Assembly (NCBI GenBank): GCA_965115815.1 | Contig: OZ220465.1 | Span: forward strand, 3,658,001 to 3,722,000 | Direction: 5' to 3' | Length of the DNA stretch: 64,000 nt | DNA from: VXPW01 sp965115815 | GTDB taxonomy: Bacteria; Pseudomonadota; Alphaproteobacteria; TMED109 | Shown here: piece by piece, positions 28,646 through 37,493 of the stretch | How the letters are laid out: every line of letters starts with the position of its first letter | Numbering within the stretch: the first letter of the stretch is position 1 | Notes under the pieces: generated by a model | Databases searched by the model: none | What the model saw: the letters and a program-made list of their open reading frames with translations, nothing else | What the model was told of the DNA's origin: nothing | Made by a program: the position numbers and the translations under genes

Positions 28646-28707
28646 GGTCCATCATGTACGGCCTCATGAACAGCGAATCAAGCATGTCCGGTTGAAAGGG
28701 ACGGCCC

Positions 28708-30105
28708 CTAGTCCCCGGTCTGCAGGCGGGCCACCAGTTGGCGGACCGTCGGGATGAAGCCGTTCCGGTAGAACGGATCCTCGGCGAATCTCCATGCGTT
28801 GTGGCCGGCGAACATGAGCTGCGCGTTCACATCCGCGTCGTGCGCGATCTTCTGCAGGGTCTTCTGGATGCAGAAACTCCGCGGATCCGCCTTGCGGCCG
28901 GACCGGCGGCGCGCGTCTTCGGCCCAGTTCGAGAACAGGCACTGCGACAGGCAGCCCATGCATTCGATCTGGTCCTGCCGGATCGACCGGGCTCGGTCCT
29001 CTCTCGTGAAAATCATCGTCTGGGCCGGGGTCCGGAGGCCCTCCGTGTACCCCGTCGATACCCAAGCCCGGACCCGGGCTGCATCGTTCGGGGTCATCCA
29101 TACCTGCCGTTTCCTCGCGCCCACCTCGACCATTTCGGTATGGTCGTCGTCCCGCTCCCGGGAATAGGACACTTGGCGGCGACTCCGCTGGTCCAGCTCT
29201 TCGAGAAAACGATTCCGGACCGCTGACGAATAGAATCCCGTCGGGCTGTGGCGATGCAGGCTGACATCTCCCGCCTTCAGCGTCAGCAGGCGCCGCTTCC
29301 ACTGCTCGGAGATGGGGCTTTCGGCCGTCAGCAGCGGCCGCGTACCAAACTGGAACGCAACCGGTCCGAGTTCCGCGTTGTCGATCCAGTCCTGCCAGTC
29401 GCGAAGATACCAGACCCCCCCGGCCACGATGATCGGCGTGTCCGCCAGACCGACCGCCGACATTTCCCGGCGGAGAGCGGTTACGCGCGGATACGGCGGC
29501 TCCGGTCGGGCCGGATCTTCCGCATTCGACAATCCGTTGTGGCCGCCGGCCAGCCAAGGGTCTTCGTAGACCACGCCGCCCAACCACTCCGGAGCGCGGT
29601 GGTAGGAGCGCCGGAACAACACGCGGAACGCCCGGGCCGAACTCACGATCGGATAGTAGTAGACCCCGAAGCGGGCCGCGATCTCGCTCAGCTTGTACGG
29701 CATCCCGGCCCCGCAGGTCACGCCGTGGATCAGACCCTTGGCGCGCGCCAGAATGCCCTCGAGAATCCGGCGTGCACCACCCATTTCCCACAGAATGTTG
29801 ACGTGCAGCCGCCCTTCGCCTCGGCGTTCCTCGTGGGCAATCTGCGCCTGCGCCACGCCACCAGCAATCGAATACCGGACCAGTTCCTCGTGGCGCGCGG
29901 CCCGGGTCTTCCCCGAATAGACCTGCGGAACGGTCCTCCCGTTCGAATCGATCGTATCCGCGTTCACGCCGGAGAACGTGCCGACCCCGCCGGCCAGCGC
30001 CCACGCCCCCGCGCTCCGGCCGTTGGTCACCGAGATCCCCTTGCCCCCCTCGATCAGGGGCAGGATCTCTCGGCCGGCCATGCGGATCGCGTTGAGGGGC
30101 TTCAC
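28708..30105 (-). CDS. nitronate monooxygenase family protein
   Basis: A 465-residue FMN-dependent enzyme of the nitronate monooxygenase (2-nitropropane dioxygenase) family, which oxidises alkyl nitronates; the in vivo substrate is unknown. Motifs: GGVGTFSGVN (about 41), ILWEMGG, GVTCGAGMPYKLSEIA, PIIVAGGVWYLRDWQDWI with PVAFQFGTRPLLTAE (FMN phosphate site) and a C-terminal cysteine cluster IECMGCLSQCLFSNW. It is longer than the typical 320-380 residues because of C-terminal extensions. The GTG at 30105 has GGAGG seven bases upstream; a GTG at 30111 would overlap that site. Its stop codon lies at the junction with the IS4 element downstream. It is 30 bp from pnp and probably cotranscribed. 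Confidence 0.8.
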   Translation of the reverse strand: MKPLNAIRMAGREILPLIEGGKGISVTNGRSAGAWALAGGVGTFSGVNADTIDSNGRTVPQVYSGKTRAARHEELVRYSIAGGVAQAQIAHEERRGEGRLHVNILWEMGGARRILEGILARAKGLIHGVTCGAGMPYKLSEIAARFGVYYYPIVSSARAFRVLFRRSYHRAPEWLGGVVYEDPWLAGGHNGLSNAEDPARPEPPYPRVTALRREMSAVGLADTPIIVAGGVWYLRDWQDWIDNAELGPVAFQFGTRPLLTAESPISEQWKRRLLTLKAGDVSLHRHSPTGFYSSAVRNRFLEELDQRSRRQVSYSRERDDDHTEMVEVGARKRQVWMTPNDAARVRAWVSTGYTEGLRTPAQTMIFTREDRARSIRQDQIECMGCLSQCLFSNWAEDARRRSGRKADPRSFCIQKTLQKIAHDADVNAQLMFAGHNAWRFAEDPFYRNGFIPTVRQLVARLQTGD

Positions 30106-30135
30106 GCGCACACCTCCCGATCGGGCGCCGTCCGT

Positions 30136-32289
30136 CTACTGCCACGCCGGCGGACGCAGGCGACGGGGGGATTCCGGCGCCGGACGGATCCGCTCGGCGC
30201 GATCCTCGCCGGTCTCCTGGTCCACCGACTTCATCGACAGCCGGACCCGGCCGCGGTCGTCGACGTCAATCACCTTGACCTTCACCTCGTCTCCCTCCTG
30301 CACGACATCCTGCACCGAGCGCACCCGCCGCGAAACCAGCTCGCTGATGTGCACCAAGCCGTCGCGCTTGCCGAAGAAGTTCACGAACGCTCCGAAATCG
30401 ACGACCTTCACCACCGTTCCATCATAGACGGAACCGATCTCCGGCTCGGCCACGATGCTGTTGATCTCGCCGAGCGCGGCATCGATGGACTCTTGGCTGC
30501 TGGAGGAAATCTGGACCGTTCCGTCGTCGCCCACGTCGACGGAGGCTCCGGAGGTTGCGCAGATTTCCCGGATGATCTTGCCCCCCGGGCCGATGATCTC
30601 GCGGATCCGGTCGACCGGGATCTTGATGCCGACGATCTTCGGCGCGTGCGCGCTCATCTGCGAGCGGGCGTGGTCCAAGGCGCCTTCCATCTGATCCAGG
30701 ATGTGGATGCGGCCGGTTCGGGCCTGTTCCAGCGCCACCTGCAGGATTTCCTCGGTGATGCCGGTGATCTTGATGTCCATCTGCAGCGACGTGATCCCGT
30801 CCCGCGTGCCGGCCACCTTGAAGTCCATGTCGCCCAAGTGATCCTCGTCCCCCAGGATGTCGGACAGGACGGCAAACCGGTCGTCTTCCTTGATCAGGCC
30901 CATGGCGATCCCCGCCACCGAGCGGGCGATCGGGACGCCGGCGTCCATCAGGGCGAGCGAGGCGCCGCAGACGGAAGCCATGGAAGACGACCCGTTGGAT
31001 TCCGTGATCTCGGAAATCACGCGAATCGTGTAGGGGAACGCCTCGGCCTCCGGCAGGAGCGGCCGCAGGGCGCGCCATGCCAACTTGCCGTGACCGACCT
31101 CGCGCCGGCCGGGACCGAACATGCGGCCCGTCTCGCCGACCGAATACGGCGGGAAGTTGTAGTGGAGCAGGAACCGCTCGCGAGCCACGCCGTCCAGCGA
31201 TTCCACGACCTGCTCGTCCGGCGTGGTTCCGAGAGTGACGCTGACCAGGGCCTGCGTCTCGCCGCGGGTGAACAGGGCCGATCCGTGCGTGCGCGTGAGC
31301 AGCCCGGCCTGGCAATCGATGGGGCGGACGGTCTGCCGGTCGCGGCCGTCGATCCGGGTGCCGGTCTCGAGAATGTCGGACCGGACGATGTCCTTTTCCA
31401 GGCTCTTGAGCGCCGCGGCCACCGCCTCCTCGTCATGATCCTCGCCGGCGCGCTCCAGGACGTCGGCCCGAACCGCCGCCACCTCTTCCGTCCGGCGCTG
31501 CTTTTCCCGGATCCGGTAGGCCGCACGCAGCCCGTCGGCGGCGGTCTCGGCGACGAACGCCTGCACCGGGCCGCGGTCTCCGGCCTCCTCGTGCGACCAC
31601 GGCTCCCGGCCCGCGCGCGCCGCGAGGGCCGCAATGGCGTCGAGGACCGGCTGCATCCGTGCGTGGCCGAACATCACGGCACCGAGCATGACGTCCTCGG
31701 ACAGCTCCCGGGCTTCCGATTCGACCATCAGGACCCCGCCCCGCGTGCCGGCCACGACGAGGTCGAGGTCGCTGTCGGAGAGTTCGGCGGCGCGCGGATT
31801 GAGCGTGTACGCCCCGTCGGCCCAGCCGACCCGGGCGCCAGCGATCGGACCCCGGAACGGCGCCCCCGACAGTGCGAGAGCTGCCGACGCCCCGATCATC
31901 GCGGGAATGTCGGGGTCGTTCTCGAGATCGGCACTCAACACCGTGCAGATGATCTGGATCTCATTGCGAAACCCGGCGGGGAACAGGGGGCGGATCGGCC
32001 GGTCGATCAGGCGGGACGTCAGGGTTTCCTTTTCCGAAGGCCGGCCCTCGCGCTTGAAGAATCCGCCCGGAATGCGTCCGGCGGCCGACATCTTTTCCTG
32101 ATAGTTGACGGTCAGCGGAAAGAAATCCGCGCCCCGGCGGACGGCCTTTCGCGCGACGGCGGTGCAGAGTACCTGGGTCTCGCCGTACGTGACCAGCACG
32201 GCCCCGTCGGCCTGCCGCGCCAGCCGCCCGGCCTCCAGCACCAGAGGGCGCCCGCCCCAGTCGATTTCTTGGCGTTGGATGTTGAACAT
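30136..32289 (-). CDS. pnp: polyribonucleotide nucleotidyltransferase (PNPase)
   Basis: A 717-residue phosphorolytic 3'-5' exoribonuclease, the exonuclease of the RNA degradosome. It has two RNase PH domains (about 10-140 and 310-450) around an all-alpha linker, then KH (about 550-610; VGIKIPVDRIREIIGPGGKI) and S1 (about 618-690; EIGSVYDGTVVKVVDFGAFV) domains. Landmarks include GGFFKREGRPSEKETLTSRL, GHGKLAWRAL and ITESNGSSSMASVCG. Length and order are normal. I chose the ATG at 32289, preceded by GAGGAG. It is the last gene of the nusA block, following rpsO as is usual. Confidence 0.97.
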   Translation of the reverse strand: MFNIQRQEIDWGGRPLVLEAGRLARQADGAVLVTYGETQVLCTAVARKAVRRGADFFPLTVNYQEKMSAAGRIPGGFFKREGRPSEKETLTSRLIDRPIRPLFPAGFRNEIQIICTVLSADLENDPDIPAMIGASAALALSGAPFRGPIAGARVGWADGAYTLNPRAAELSDSDLDLVVAGTRGGVLMVESEARELSEDVMLGAVMFGHARMQPVLDAIAALAARAGREPWSHEEAGDRGPVQAFVAETAADGLRAAYRIREKQRRTEEVAAVRADVLERAGEDHDEEAVAAALKSLEKDIVRSDILETGTRIDGRDRQTVRPIDCQAGLLTRTHGSALFTRGETQALVSVTLGTTPDEQVVESLDGVARERFLLHYNFPPYSVGETGRMFGPGRREVGHGKLAWRALRPLLPEAEAFPYTIRVISEITESNGSSSMASVCGASLALMDAGVPIARSVAGIAMGLIKEDDRFAVLSDILGDEDHLGDMDFKVAGTRDGITSLQMDIKITGITEEILQVALEQARTGRIHILDQMEGALDHARSQMSAHAPKIVGIKIPVDRIREIIGPGGKIIREICATSGASVDVGDDGTVQISSSSQESIDAALGEINSIVAEPEIGSVYDGTVVKVVDFGAFVNFFGKRDGLVHISELVSRRVRSVQDVVQEGDEVKVKVIDVDDRGRVRLSMKSVDQETGEDRAERIRPAPESPRRLRPPAWQ

Positions 32290-32473
32290 GGGATGGAACA
32301 CTCCTCTTCACGTTGGCACGTTTCTGGTCCAGACCGTTTGCGTCCGGGTGGCAGGCGGTTCGTCCGGCACTGCCGTTCCGACCCGCCTGAAGCTTGGGGG
32401 CGGGCCGAAGCAGCCCGCATCCGCCGCCGGAGAGACGCGAACCGGTTGCCGCCGCCCGGTCTCCCACGATCGA
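32290..32473 (-). promoter_or_regulatory. rpsO-pnp intergenic leader with hairpins
   Basis: The 184-bp gap can form GC-rich stems on the minus strand, such as GCGGGC-TGCTTC-GGCCCGC and a longer stem closed by CAGGCGG/CCGCCTG just before the pnp ribosome-binding site. In many bacteria the pnp leader is an RNase III and PNPase autoregulation site; that role here is inference. Confidence 0.4.
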
Positions 32474-32743
32474 CTATTTCCGAAGACTGAGACGACGAAG
32501 CACTTCCCGGTACTTGGACTCGTTCGTTCTCTGCAGGTAATCGAGCAGCCGGCGCCGCGAACCGACCATGCCGACCAGTCCCCGACGGGAATCGACATCC
32601 TTGCGGTTCGCCTTGCAGTGCTCGGTGAGATTGTTGATCCGTTCCGTCAGGATCGCGATCTGGACTTCGGGCGACCCCGTATCCGACGAATCCCGTCCGT
32701 ACTCGGAAATGAGCGCGGCCTTGCGCTCGGACAATATCGACAT
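32474..32743 (-). CDS. rpsO: 30S ribosomal protein S15
   Basis: 89 residues, the exact usual length. The sequence starts MSILSERKAALISEYGRDSS and contains DTGSPEVQIAILTERINNLT, KDVDSRRGLVGMVGSRRRLL and ESKYREVLRRLSLRK. S15 is a primary 16S rRNA-binding protein of the small subunit. The ATG overlaps the truB stop codon by one base (TGATG), and AAGGGAAGGG precedes it, so the two are translationally coupled. Confidence 0.97.
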   Translation of the reverse strand: MSILSERKAALISEYGRDSSDTGSPEVQIAILTERINNLTEHCKANRKDVDSRRGLVGMVGSRRRLLDYLQRTNESKYREVLRRLSLRK

Positions 32744-33675
32744 CAGCCCTTCCCTTCGAACCGACTTCGGGTCCGCGGACGATCCCGGAATACCCGTCGG
32801 GGAGCAAACTCCCGATTGTACCACTGGCCGACCGCCACAGTCCGGCCGGCACGCGAGGCAACCACCACCCCTTCGCCAAACCGCCTGCCGGGAACCCGCT
32901 CCGGACGGATCCGGCAACCCTGCCGGACCTGCACCGCCTCCCGCCCCGTCAGCTCCAGCACCGGGATGCCGGCCAGTGCCGCTTCGAGAGGCAGGAGTCC
33001 CGCGCCCTTCCCCCCTTTATCTCCGATCTCGGCCAGTTCTGCAACCGTGAGGGCCTGGTGCTCGGCAAAGCCGCCGGCGCGGGTCCGCCGCAACGCCGCC
33101 ACGTGTCCTTCGGTCGCCAGCACGCGGGCCAGATCCCGCGCCAGGCTCCGGACGTAGGTACCCGCACCGCAGACCAAGCGAAAGTCCGCGTGATCCGCAT
33201 CGGGAAGCGCGAGCAGTTCCAGTGCGTGCACGTCCACCTTCCGGGGGTCCGGCCGGACCCGTTCGCCCGCCCGCGCCCGCTCGTACGCCCGGCGCCCGGC
33301 GACATGGACGGCCGAGTATGCCGGCGGAACTTGGGTGATGGTACCGGTGAACGCCGGCAAGGCCGCCCGAATCGCCGCCGCCGAAGGCCGGTTCGGGGAG
33401 CATCCCGTGACCGTTCCCTCGGCATCCAGCGTATCCCGCGCCTCGCCCCAGCGGATGCGGAAGCGATAGCACTTGGTGCCATCCGTCATCCACGGCACCG
33501 TCTTGGTGGCCTCCCCGACGGCTACCGGCAGGACTCCGGTGGCCAGCGGATCCAGGGTGCCGGCATGGCCCGCCTTCGCCGCACCGAGGGCCCGCTTCAC
33601 GTGCGCCACGGCGCGCGCCGACGACATGCCGGACGCCTTGTCCAGCACCAGCCAGCCGGCCGGCTCAGGCCGCAT
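32743..33675 (-). CDS. truB: tRNA pseudouridine(55) synthase
   Basis: A 310-residue enzyme that isomerises U55 of the tRNA T-loop to pseudouridine. The catalytic aspartate is in GHAGTLDPLATGVLPVAVGE; other TruB segments are GWLVLDKASGMSSARAV, TQVPPAYSAVHVAGRRAYER, VCGAGTYVRSLARDL and the C-terminal domain GREAVQVRQGCRIRPERVPG. The start at 33675 overlaps the rbfA stop by 11 bp; the upstream in-frame extension is rbfA sequence and not part of TruB. Confidence 0.95.
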   Translation of the reverse strand: MRPEPAGWLVLDKASGMSSARAVAHVKRALGAAKAGHAGTLDPLATGVLPVAVGEATKTVPWMTDGTKCYRFRIRWGEARDTLDAEGTVTGCSPNRPSAAAIRAALPAFTGTITQVPPAYSAVHVAGRRAYERARAGERVRPDPRKVDVHALELLALPDADHADFRLVCGAGTYVRSLARDLARVLATEGHVAALRRTRAGGFAEHQALTVAELAEIGDKGGKGAGLLPLEAALAGIPVLELTGREAVQVRQGCRIRPERVPGRRFGEGVVVASRAGRTVAVGQWYNREFAPRRVFRDRPRTRSRFEGKG

Positions 33676-34048
33676 CCTTCGTTCCGGCGGTACCGAGCAG
33701 GCGGTCGACCGCTCCCGCCCGGTCGAGGCGCCGGTCCAGCCGGAACCGGAGTTTCGGAGCATGCCGGAGCTGCGCCCGGCGGGCCACCCGTCCCGCCAGA
33801 TACGGCGCGGCCCGCACGAGGCGGTCCACCAAGTCCGTCCCCTCCTCCAAGGGCCTCGCCCCGAACGGCAGGACGAAGACCTCGGCGTGCCGGAGATCCC
33901 CGCTCATCCGCACCTCCAGGACCGTCACGCTGGCCTCGCGCAGCACCGGGTCACGGAGGGAACCGCCGCCCAGCACATGGACCAGCGCTTCCTGAACCGC
34001 CCGCCCGACCCGGTACTTCCGGGCGCTTTCCCATCGACCTCCGGCCAC
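33665..34048 (-). CDS. rbfA: ribosome-binding factor A
   Basis: A 127-residue single KH-like domain protein needed for late 16S maturation and cold growth. Landmarks are RKYRVGRAVQEALVHVL, DPVLREASVTVLEVRMSGDL, RHAEVFVLPFG and the C-terminal PKLRFRLDRRLDRA segment. The GTG at 34048 is preceded by TTGGAGG and lies 5 bp after the infB stop. Codon use resembles its neighbours. Confidence 0.93.
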   Translation of the reverse strand: MAGGRWESARKYRVGRAVQEALVHVLGGGSLRDPVLREASVTVLEVRMSGDLRHAEVFVLPFGARPLEEGTDLVDRLVRAAPYLAGRVARRAQLRHAPKLRFRLDRRLDRAGAVDRLLGTAGTKDAA

Positions 34049-34053
34049 GGCGC

Positions 34054-36894
34054 CTACGCCTCCAAGGTACGGCGTTCCTCGCGCGCCACGAAGCACTCGA
34101 TCAGATCCCCGGCCCGGAGATCCTCGTAGTGCTCGAACGACATGCCGCACTCGGTGCCGGACCGCACCTCGCCGACATCGTCCCGGAAGCGCTTGAGCGT
34201 CGCCAGCTTGCCGGAGTGGATGACGACGTTGTCGCGCAGCAGGCGCACGTTGGCGCCGCGCCGCACCACGCCCTCGGTCACCTCGCACCCCGCGACGTTG
34301 CCGATCTTGCTGACCTGGAAGACCTGCTTGATGCGGGCGTACCCGAGGAAGTCCTCGCGAATTTCCGGCGTCAGCAGGTCGGAGAGCATCGACCGGATGT
34401 CGTCGATCAGTTCGTGGATCAGTCCGAAGTAGCGGATGTCCACACCCTGGCGCCGCGCCAGCTGCCGGGACACCGCGTCTGCACGGACATTGAAACCAAC
34501 CACCAGGGCCGGAGTCGCGGCGGCGAGGGTCACGTCGGATTCGGTGATGGCGCCCACGCCCTGATGCAGGATCTGGCAGCCCACCTCCTCGGTGGCCAAG
34601 GCAGCCAGGGCCTGCGCAATCGCCTGCAGCGGACCGTGGGCGTCCGCCTTGACGATCACGGCCACCGTCCGGCGCTGCTCCGAACCCAGGTTCCGGAGCA
34701 TTTCCTCGACCGAGGCCCCCTTGGCCATCGCCGCCACCCGCTTCTGCTTCTCCATCCGCTCGCGGTATTCGCTGACCTCCCGGGCCCGCGCGTCGCTCCC
34801 GACCACGACGAACTCGTTGCCGGCTTCGGGCACCTCGCTCAGCCCCAGCATCTCGACTGCAACCGAAGGGGCCGCCCCCGGAACCTTCCGGCCGCGCTCG
34901 TCCGTCAGGGCCCGCACCCGACCCCACTTCGATCCCGCGACGACGATGTTGCCGACCTCCAGCGTGCCGCGCTGGACCAGCAGCGTCGCGACCACGCCGC
35001 GGCCCCGGTCCAGCCGGGCCTCGATGACCACCCCTTCGGCCGAGCGGTCGGGATTGGCCGTCAGATCGGCCATCTCCGCCTGCAGCAGGATGGCATGGAC
35101 CAGCCCATCGAGATTGATCTTCCGGGTGGCCGACACCTCCACGGCCATCACGTCGCCGCCATGGTCCTCGGTCACGATTTCCTGCTGCAGCAGCTGCTTC
35201 TTGACCCGTTCGGGATCGGCACCCCGGGTATCGATCTTGTTGATCGCGAGGACCACCGGCTTGCCCGCGGCGCGGGCGTGCCGGGCGGCTTCGACCGTCT
35301 GGTCCATGACCCCGTCGTCGGCCGCCACCACCAGCACCACGATGTCGGTGACGTCCGCCCCCCGGGCCCGCATCGCCGTGAAGGCGGCGTGGCCCGGCGT
35401 GTCGAGAAACGTGATCTTCCGGCCGTCTTCGGTCGTGATCTGGTAGGCGCCCACGTGCTGTGTGATCCCGCCCGCCTCCCGGGCCGCGACATCCGTCGAG
35501 CGGAGCGCGTCGAGGATCGACGTCTTTCCGTGATCGACATGCCCCATCACGGTGACGACCGGGCTTCGCGGAAGCAGGTTCGCGGGATCGTCCTCGGCCG
35601 CCTTGAGCCCGATTTCGACATCCGCGGCCGACACCCGCTTCACCCGGTGGCCGAGTTCCCCCACCACGAGTTCCGCCGTGTCGGCATCGATGGACTGGGT
35701 CACCGTGGCCATGACGCCGAGGCCCATCAGGGCCTTCACGACCTCGGCGCTGCGCACCGCCATCCGGTTGGCCAGTTCCTGCACGGTAATGGCTTCCGGG
35801 ATGACCACCTCGCGCACCACCTTCTGCGCGGCGCCGCCCTGGGCCCGCCGCTGCGCCTGCCGCTCCCGCTCGCGGGCCCGACGGACCGACGCCAGCGAGC
35901 GCTGCCGCTCGGTATCGTCCAGCGCCTGCTGCACCGTGATCTTGCCCGAGCGGCGGCGTGCGGCCGGCTCGATCCGGGCCGCCGGCTTGCGATGGTCCCG
36001 ACGCGGCCGGATGCGGGGCTTGCGGGGGCGCTCGATTCCGTCCGGCCCCCGCGGCGCGGCGGGCCGCGGACTGCCAGCGCGCGGAGCCTGGCTCGGACCG
36101 GCGCCCGGCCGCGGGGCCGAAGGACGCGGGCCCGCGGAACGGGGAGCCGCGGACCCCGGACGTCCGCTCCGAATCTCGCCCGGACGTCGGTCCGCCGGGC
36201 GCCGGGACGGGGCGCCGGAACCCGGGCGGCCGAGAGCGGCGCCGGGCGGCCGCGGTCCGCGGGCGGTCGGCGCCTCGGGGGCGGAGCCCCTGCGGCCGAC
36301 CGGTCGGGGGCCGCCGCGGATCACGACCCGAACCTCCGGACCCAGCGCACTCGACGGATCCTCGGTGACGCCGGGGTCTCCCGCCTCCATCGGCGGCGGG
36401 CCGGAATCCGGCGGATCCCGGACCGGGAGCGGTCGTTCGGCCGGAGGTCGGCGCCCTTGGGGCGCCGCCCCGAGCTCCTGTTCGGGGGGCGGGACGATCG
36501 TGACCTGGTCCGCCGGGTCGGGCGGCGGGTCCGACCGCCGGCGGGCCCGTTCCTCCAGGGCCCGGAGGCGGGCCCGGCGCTCCCCTTCCGACAGGCCGCT
36601 CGGCGCCGGCCGGCCCGGCGGCGGCGCGACCGGTTCGGTCCGGCCGGGCGACGATCCCAAGGCCGGGCGCAGCGTCAGGGAGGAGGAAGCCGACCGGGCC
36701 TTGTGTTCCTCCATCCGACCCCCGACTCCCTTCTTGAAGACCCGCTTCTTGCGCCGCTCGACCTCGACCGGTTTGCTGCGTCCCCGCGAAAAGTTCTGGC
36801 GCACCGTCCCGCCGCTCACCGTGCGGCGTAGATGGAGGCTTTCCGGACGACCGCCCTTTGCGTCGGTCTCAGGGCCAAGAGGTTTGTCGGTCAT
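34054..36894 (-). CDS. infB: translation initiation factor IF-2
   Basis: A 946-residue GTPase that delivers initiator tRNA to the 30S subunit and promotes subunit joining. A long Pro/Arg/Gly-rich N-terminal region (about 30-380) precedes an IF2-N domain (VIPEAITVQELANRMAVRSA). The G domain has GHVDHGKTSILDALR (G1), FLDTPGHAAFTAMRARG (G3) and LAINKIDTRG (G4), followed by domains II-IV ending YEDLRAGDLIECFVAREERR. The ATG overlaps the ylxR stop (ATGA). Length is within the alphaproteobacterial range. Confidence 0.97.
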   Translation of the reverse strand: MTDKPLGPETDAKGGRPESLHLRRTVSGGTVRQNFSRGRSKPVEVERRKKRVFKKGVGGRMEEHKARSASSSLTLRPALGSSPGRTEPVAPPPGRPAPSGLSEGERRARLRALEERARRRSDPPPDPADQVTIVPPPEQELGAAPQGRRPPAERPLPVRDPPDSGPPPMEAGDPGVTEDPSSALGPEVRVVIRGGPRPVGRRGSAPEAPTARGPRPPGAALGRPGSGAPSRRPADRRPGEIRSGRPGSAAPRSAGPRPSAPRPGAGPSQAPRAGSPRPAAPRGPDGIERPRKPRIRPRRDHRKPAARIEPAARRRSGKITVQQALDDTERQRSLASVRRARERERQAQRRAQGGAAQKVVREVVIPEAITVQELANRMAVRSAEVVKALMGLGVMATVTQSIDADTAELVVGELGHRVKRVSAADVEIGLKAAEDDPANLLPRSPVVTVMGHVDHGKTSILDALRSTDVAAREAGGITQHVGAYQITTEDGRKITFLDTPGHAAFTAMRARGADVTDIVVLVVAADDGVMDQTVEAARHARAAGKPVVLAINKIDTRGADPERVKKQLLQQEIVTEDHGGDVMAVEVSATRKINLDGLVHAILLQAEMADLTANPDRSAEGVVIEARLDRGRGVVATLLVQRGTLEVGNIVVAGSKWGRVRALTDERGRKVPGAAPSVAVEMLGLSEVPEAGNEFVVVGSDARAREVSEYRERMEKQKRVAAMAKGASVEEMLRNLGSEQRRTVAVIVKADAHGPLQAIAQALAALATEEVGCQILHQGVGAITESDVTLAAATPALVVGFNVRADAVSRQLARRQGVDIRYFGLIHELIDDIRSMLSDLLTPEIREDFLGYARIKQVFQVSKIGNVAGCEVTEGVVRRGANVRLLRDNVVIHSGKLATLKRFRDDVGEVRSGTECGMSFEHYEDLRAGDLIECFVAREERRTLEA

Positions 36895-37493
36895 GCCTGA
36901 TTTCCGTGTCTGACCGGGCGCAGGCCGGCCAGGCGTTGCAGGTCGCGCTCGATCCGGCCGCAGAGCGGTCCGGCCCCGATCGCGAGGTAGGCGGCGGCCC
37001 CGCCGAAGGGAGCGCCGAGCATGGCCTTGCGCGGACCGATGCCGACCGCGGCGCCCTGCGCATGGGCGGCCTGCCGCATCCGCGCTGCCTGCGAACCGGC
37101 ATCCTCGGCCACGACCAGCAGCATCGCCGATCCCGTGTGCAGGGCCTCGAGACAACGGTCGCGTCCGTGCACGGCGCGGCCGGCCCGGCGGGCCAGCCCG
37201 ACCGCATCGACGATCCGCCGGGCGACCAGCTCCTCGACCTGCCCGGCAAGATTCCCGGGCGCGTCGATCCGGCGCCGGAAGGCCGCGGCGAACAGGTTGC
37301 AGCGCACCGCCTCGTCGATCCGCGCCCGCCGTGCACCGACCCAGGCGCCGCGCCCGGGCAGGCGTTCGGCCAAGTCGGGAACCACCTCGGCGCCGTTCGC
37401 GACGAACCGCACGAGGCCCTGCCGGTCCTCCGCCGTCCGCGCCACGATACAGCGCCGGCGGACCGGGTCGCGGCCGGCCCGGGCCGGCATCAT
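36891..37493 (-). CDS. ylxR: YlxR/L7Ae-type RNA-binding protein
   Basis: A 200-residue protein. Residues 10-85 are a YlxR (DUF448) domain (RRCIVARTAEDRQGLVRFV, LPGRGAWVGARRARI). Residues 95-185 are an L7Ae-like fold (AVGLARRAGRAVHGRDRCLE, AMLLVVAEDAG). The two-domain form between nusA and infB is characteristic of Alphaproteobacteria. YlxR is an RNA-binding nucleoid or RNase P-associated protein in some bacteria; the role here is not known. ATGA overlaps at both ends couple it to nusA and infB. Confidence 0.92.
   Translation of the reverse strand: MMPARAGRDPVRRRCIVARTAEDRQGLVRFVANGAEVVPDLAERLPGRGAWVGARRARIDEAVRCNLFAAAFRRRIDAPGNLAGQVEELVARRIVDAVGLARRAGRAVHGRDRCLEALHTGSAMLLVVAEDAGSQAARMRQAAHAQGAAVGIGPRKAMLGAPFGGAAAYLAIGAGPLCGRIERDLQRLAGLRPVRHGNQA

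Larger units (their letters stand above)
25752..28707 (-). mobile_element. DruA-Tn5-like (IS4) element carrying a MITE
   Basis: Inverted ends are visible: CCCTTTCAACCGGACA at about 25757 and its complement near 28684-28700 (TGTCCGGTTGAAAGGG). The 2.9-kb unit carries one transposase gene and has a MITE B inserted near its left end. Its right end touches the stop codon of the nitronate monooxygenase gene. Confidence 0.7.

Noticed and set aside
29248..32490. 1080-codon plus-strand frame opposite nitronate monooxygenase and pnp
   Set aside because: It is the antisense shadow of two well-supported genes in GC-rich DNA and has no domain.
33058..36831. 1257-codon plus-strand frame opposite truB, rbfA and infB
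   Set aside because: Antisense shadow; composition is Arg/Pro/His-rich with no motif.
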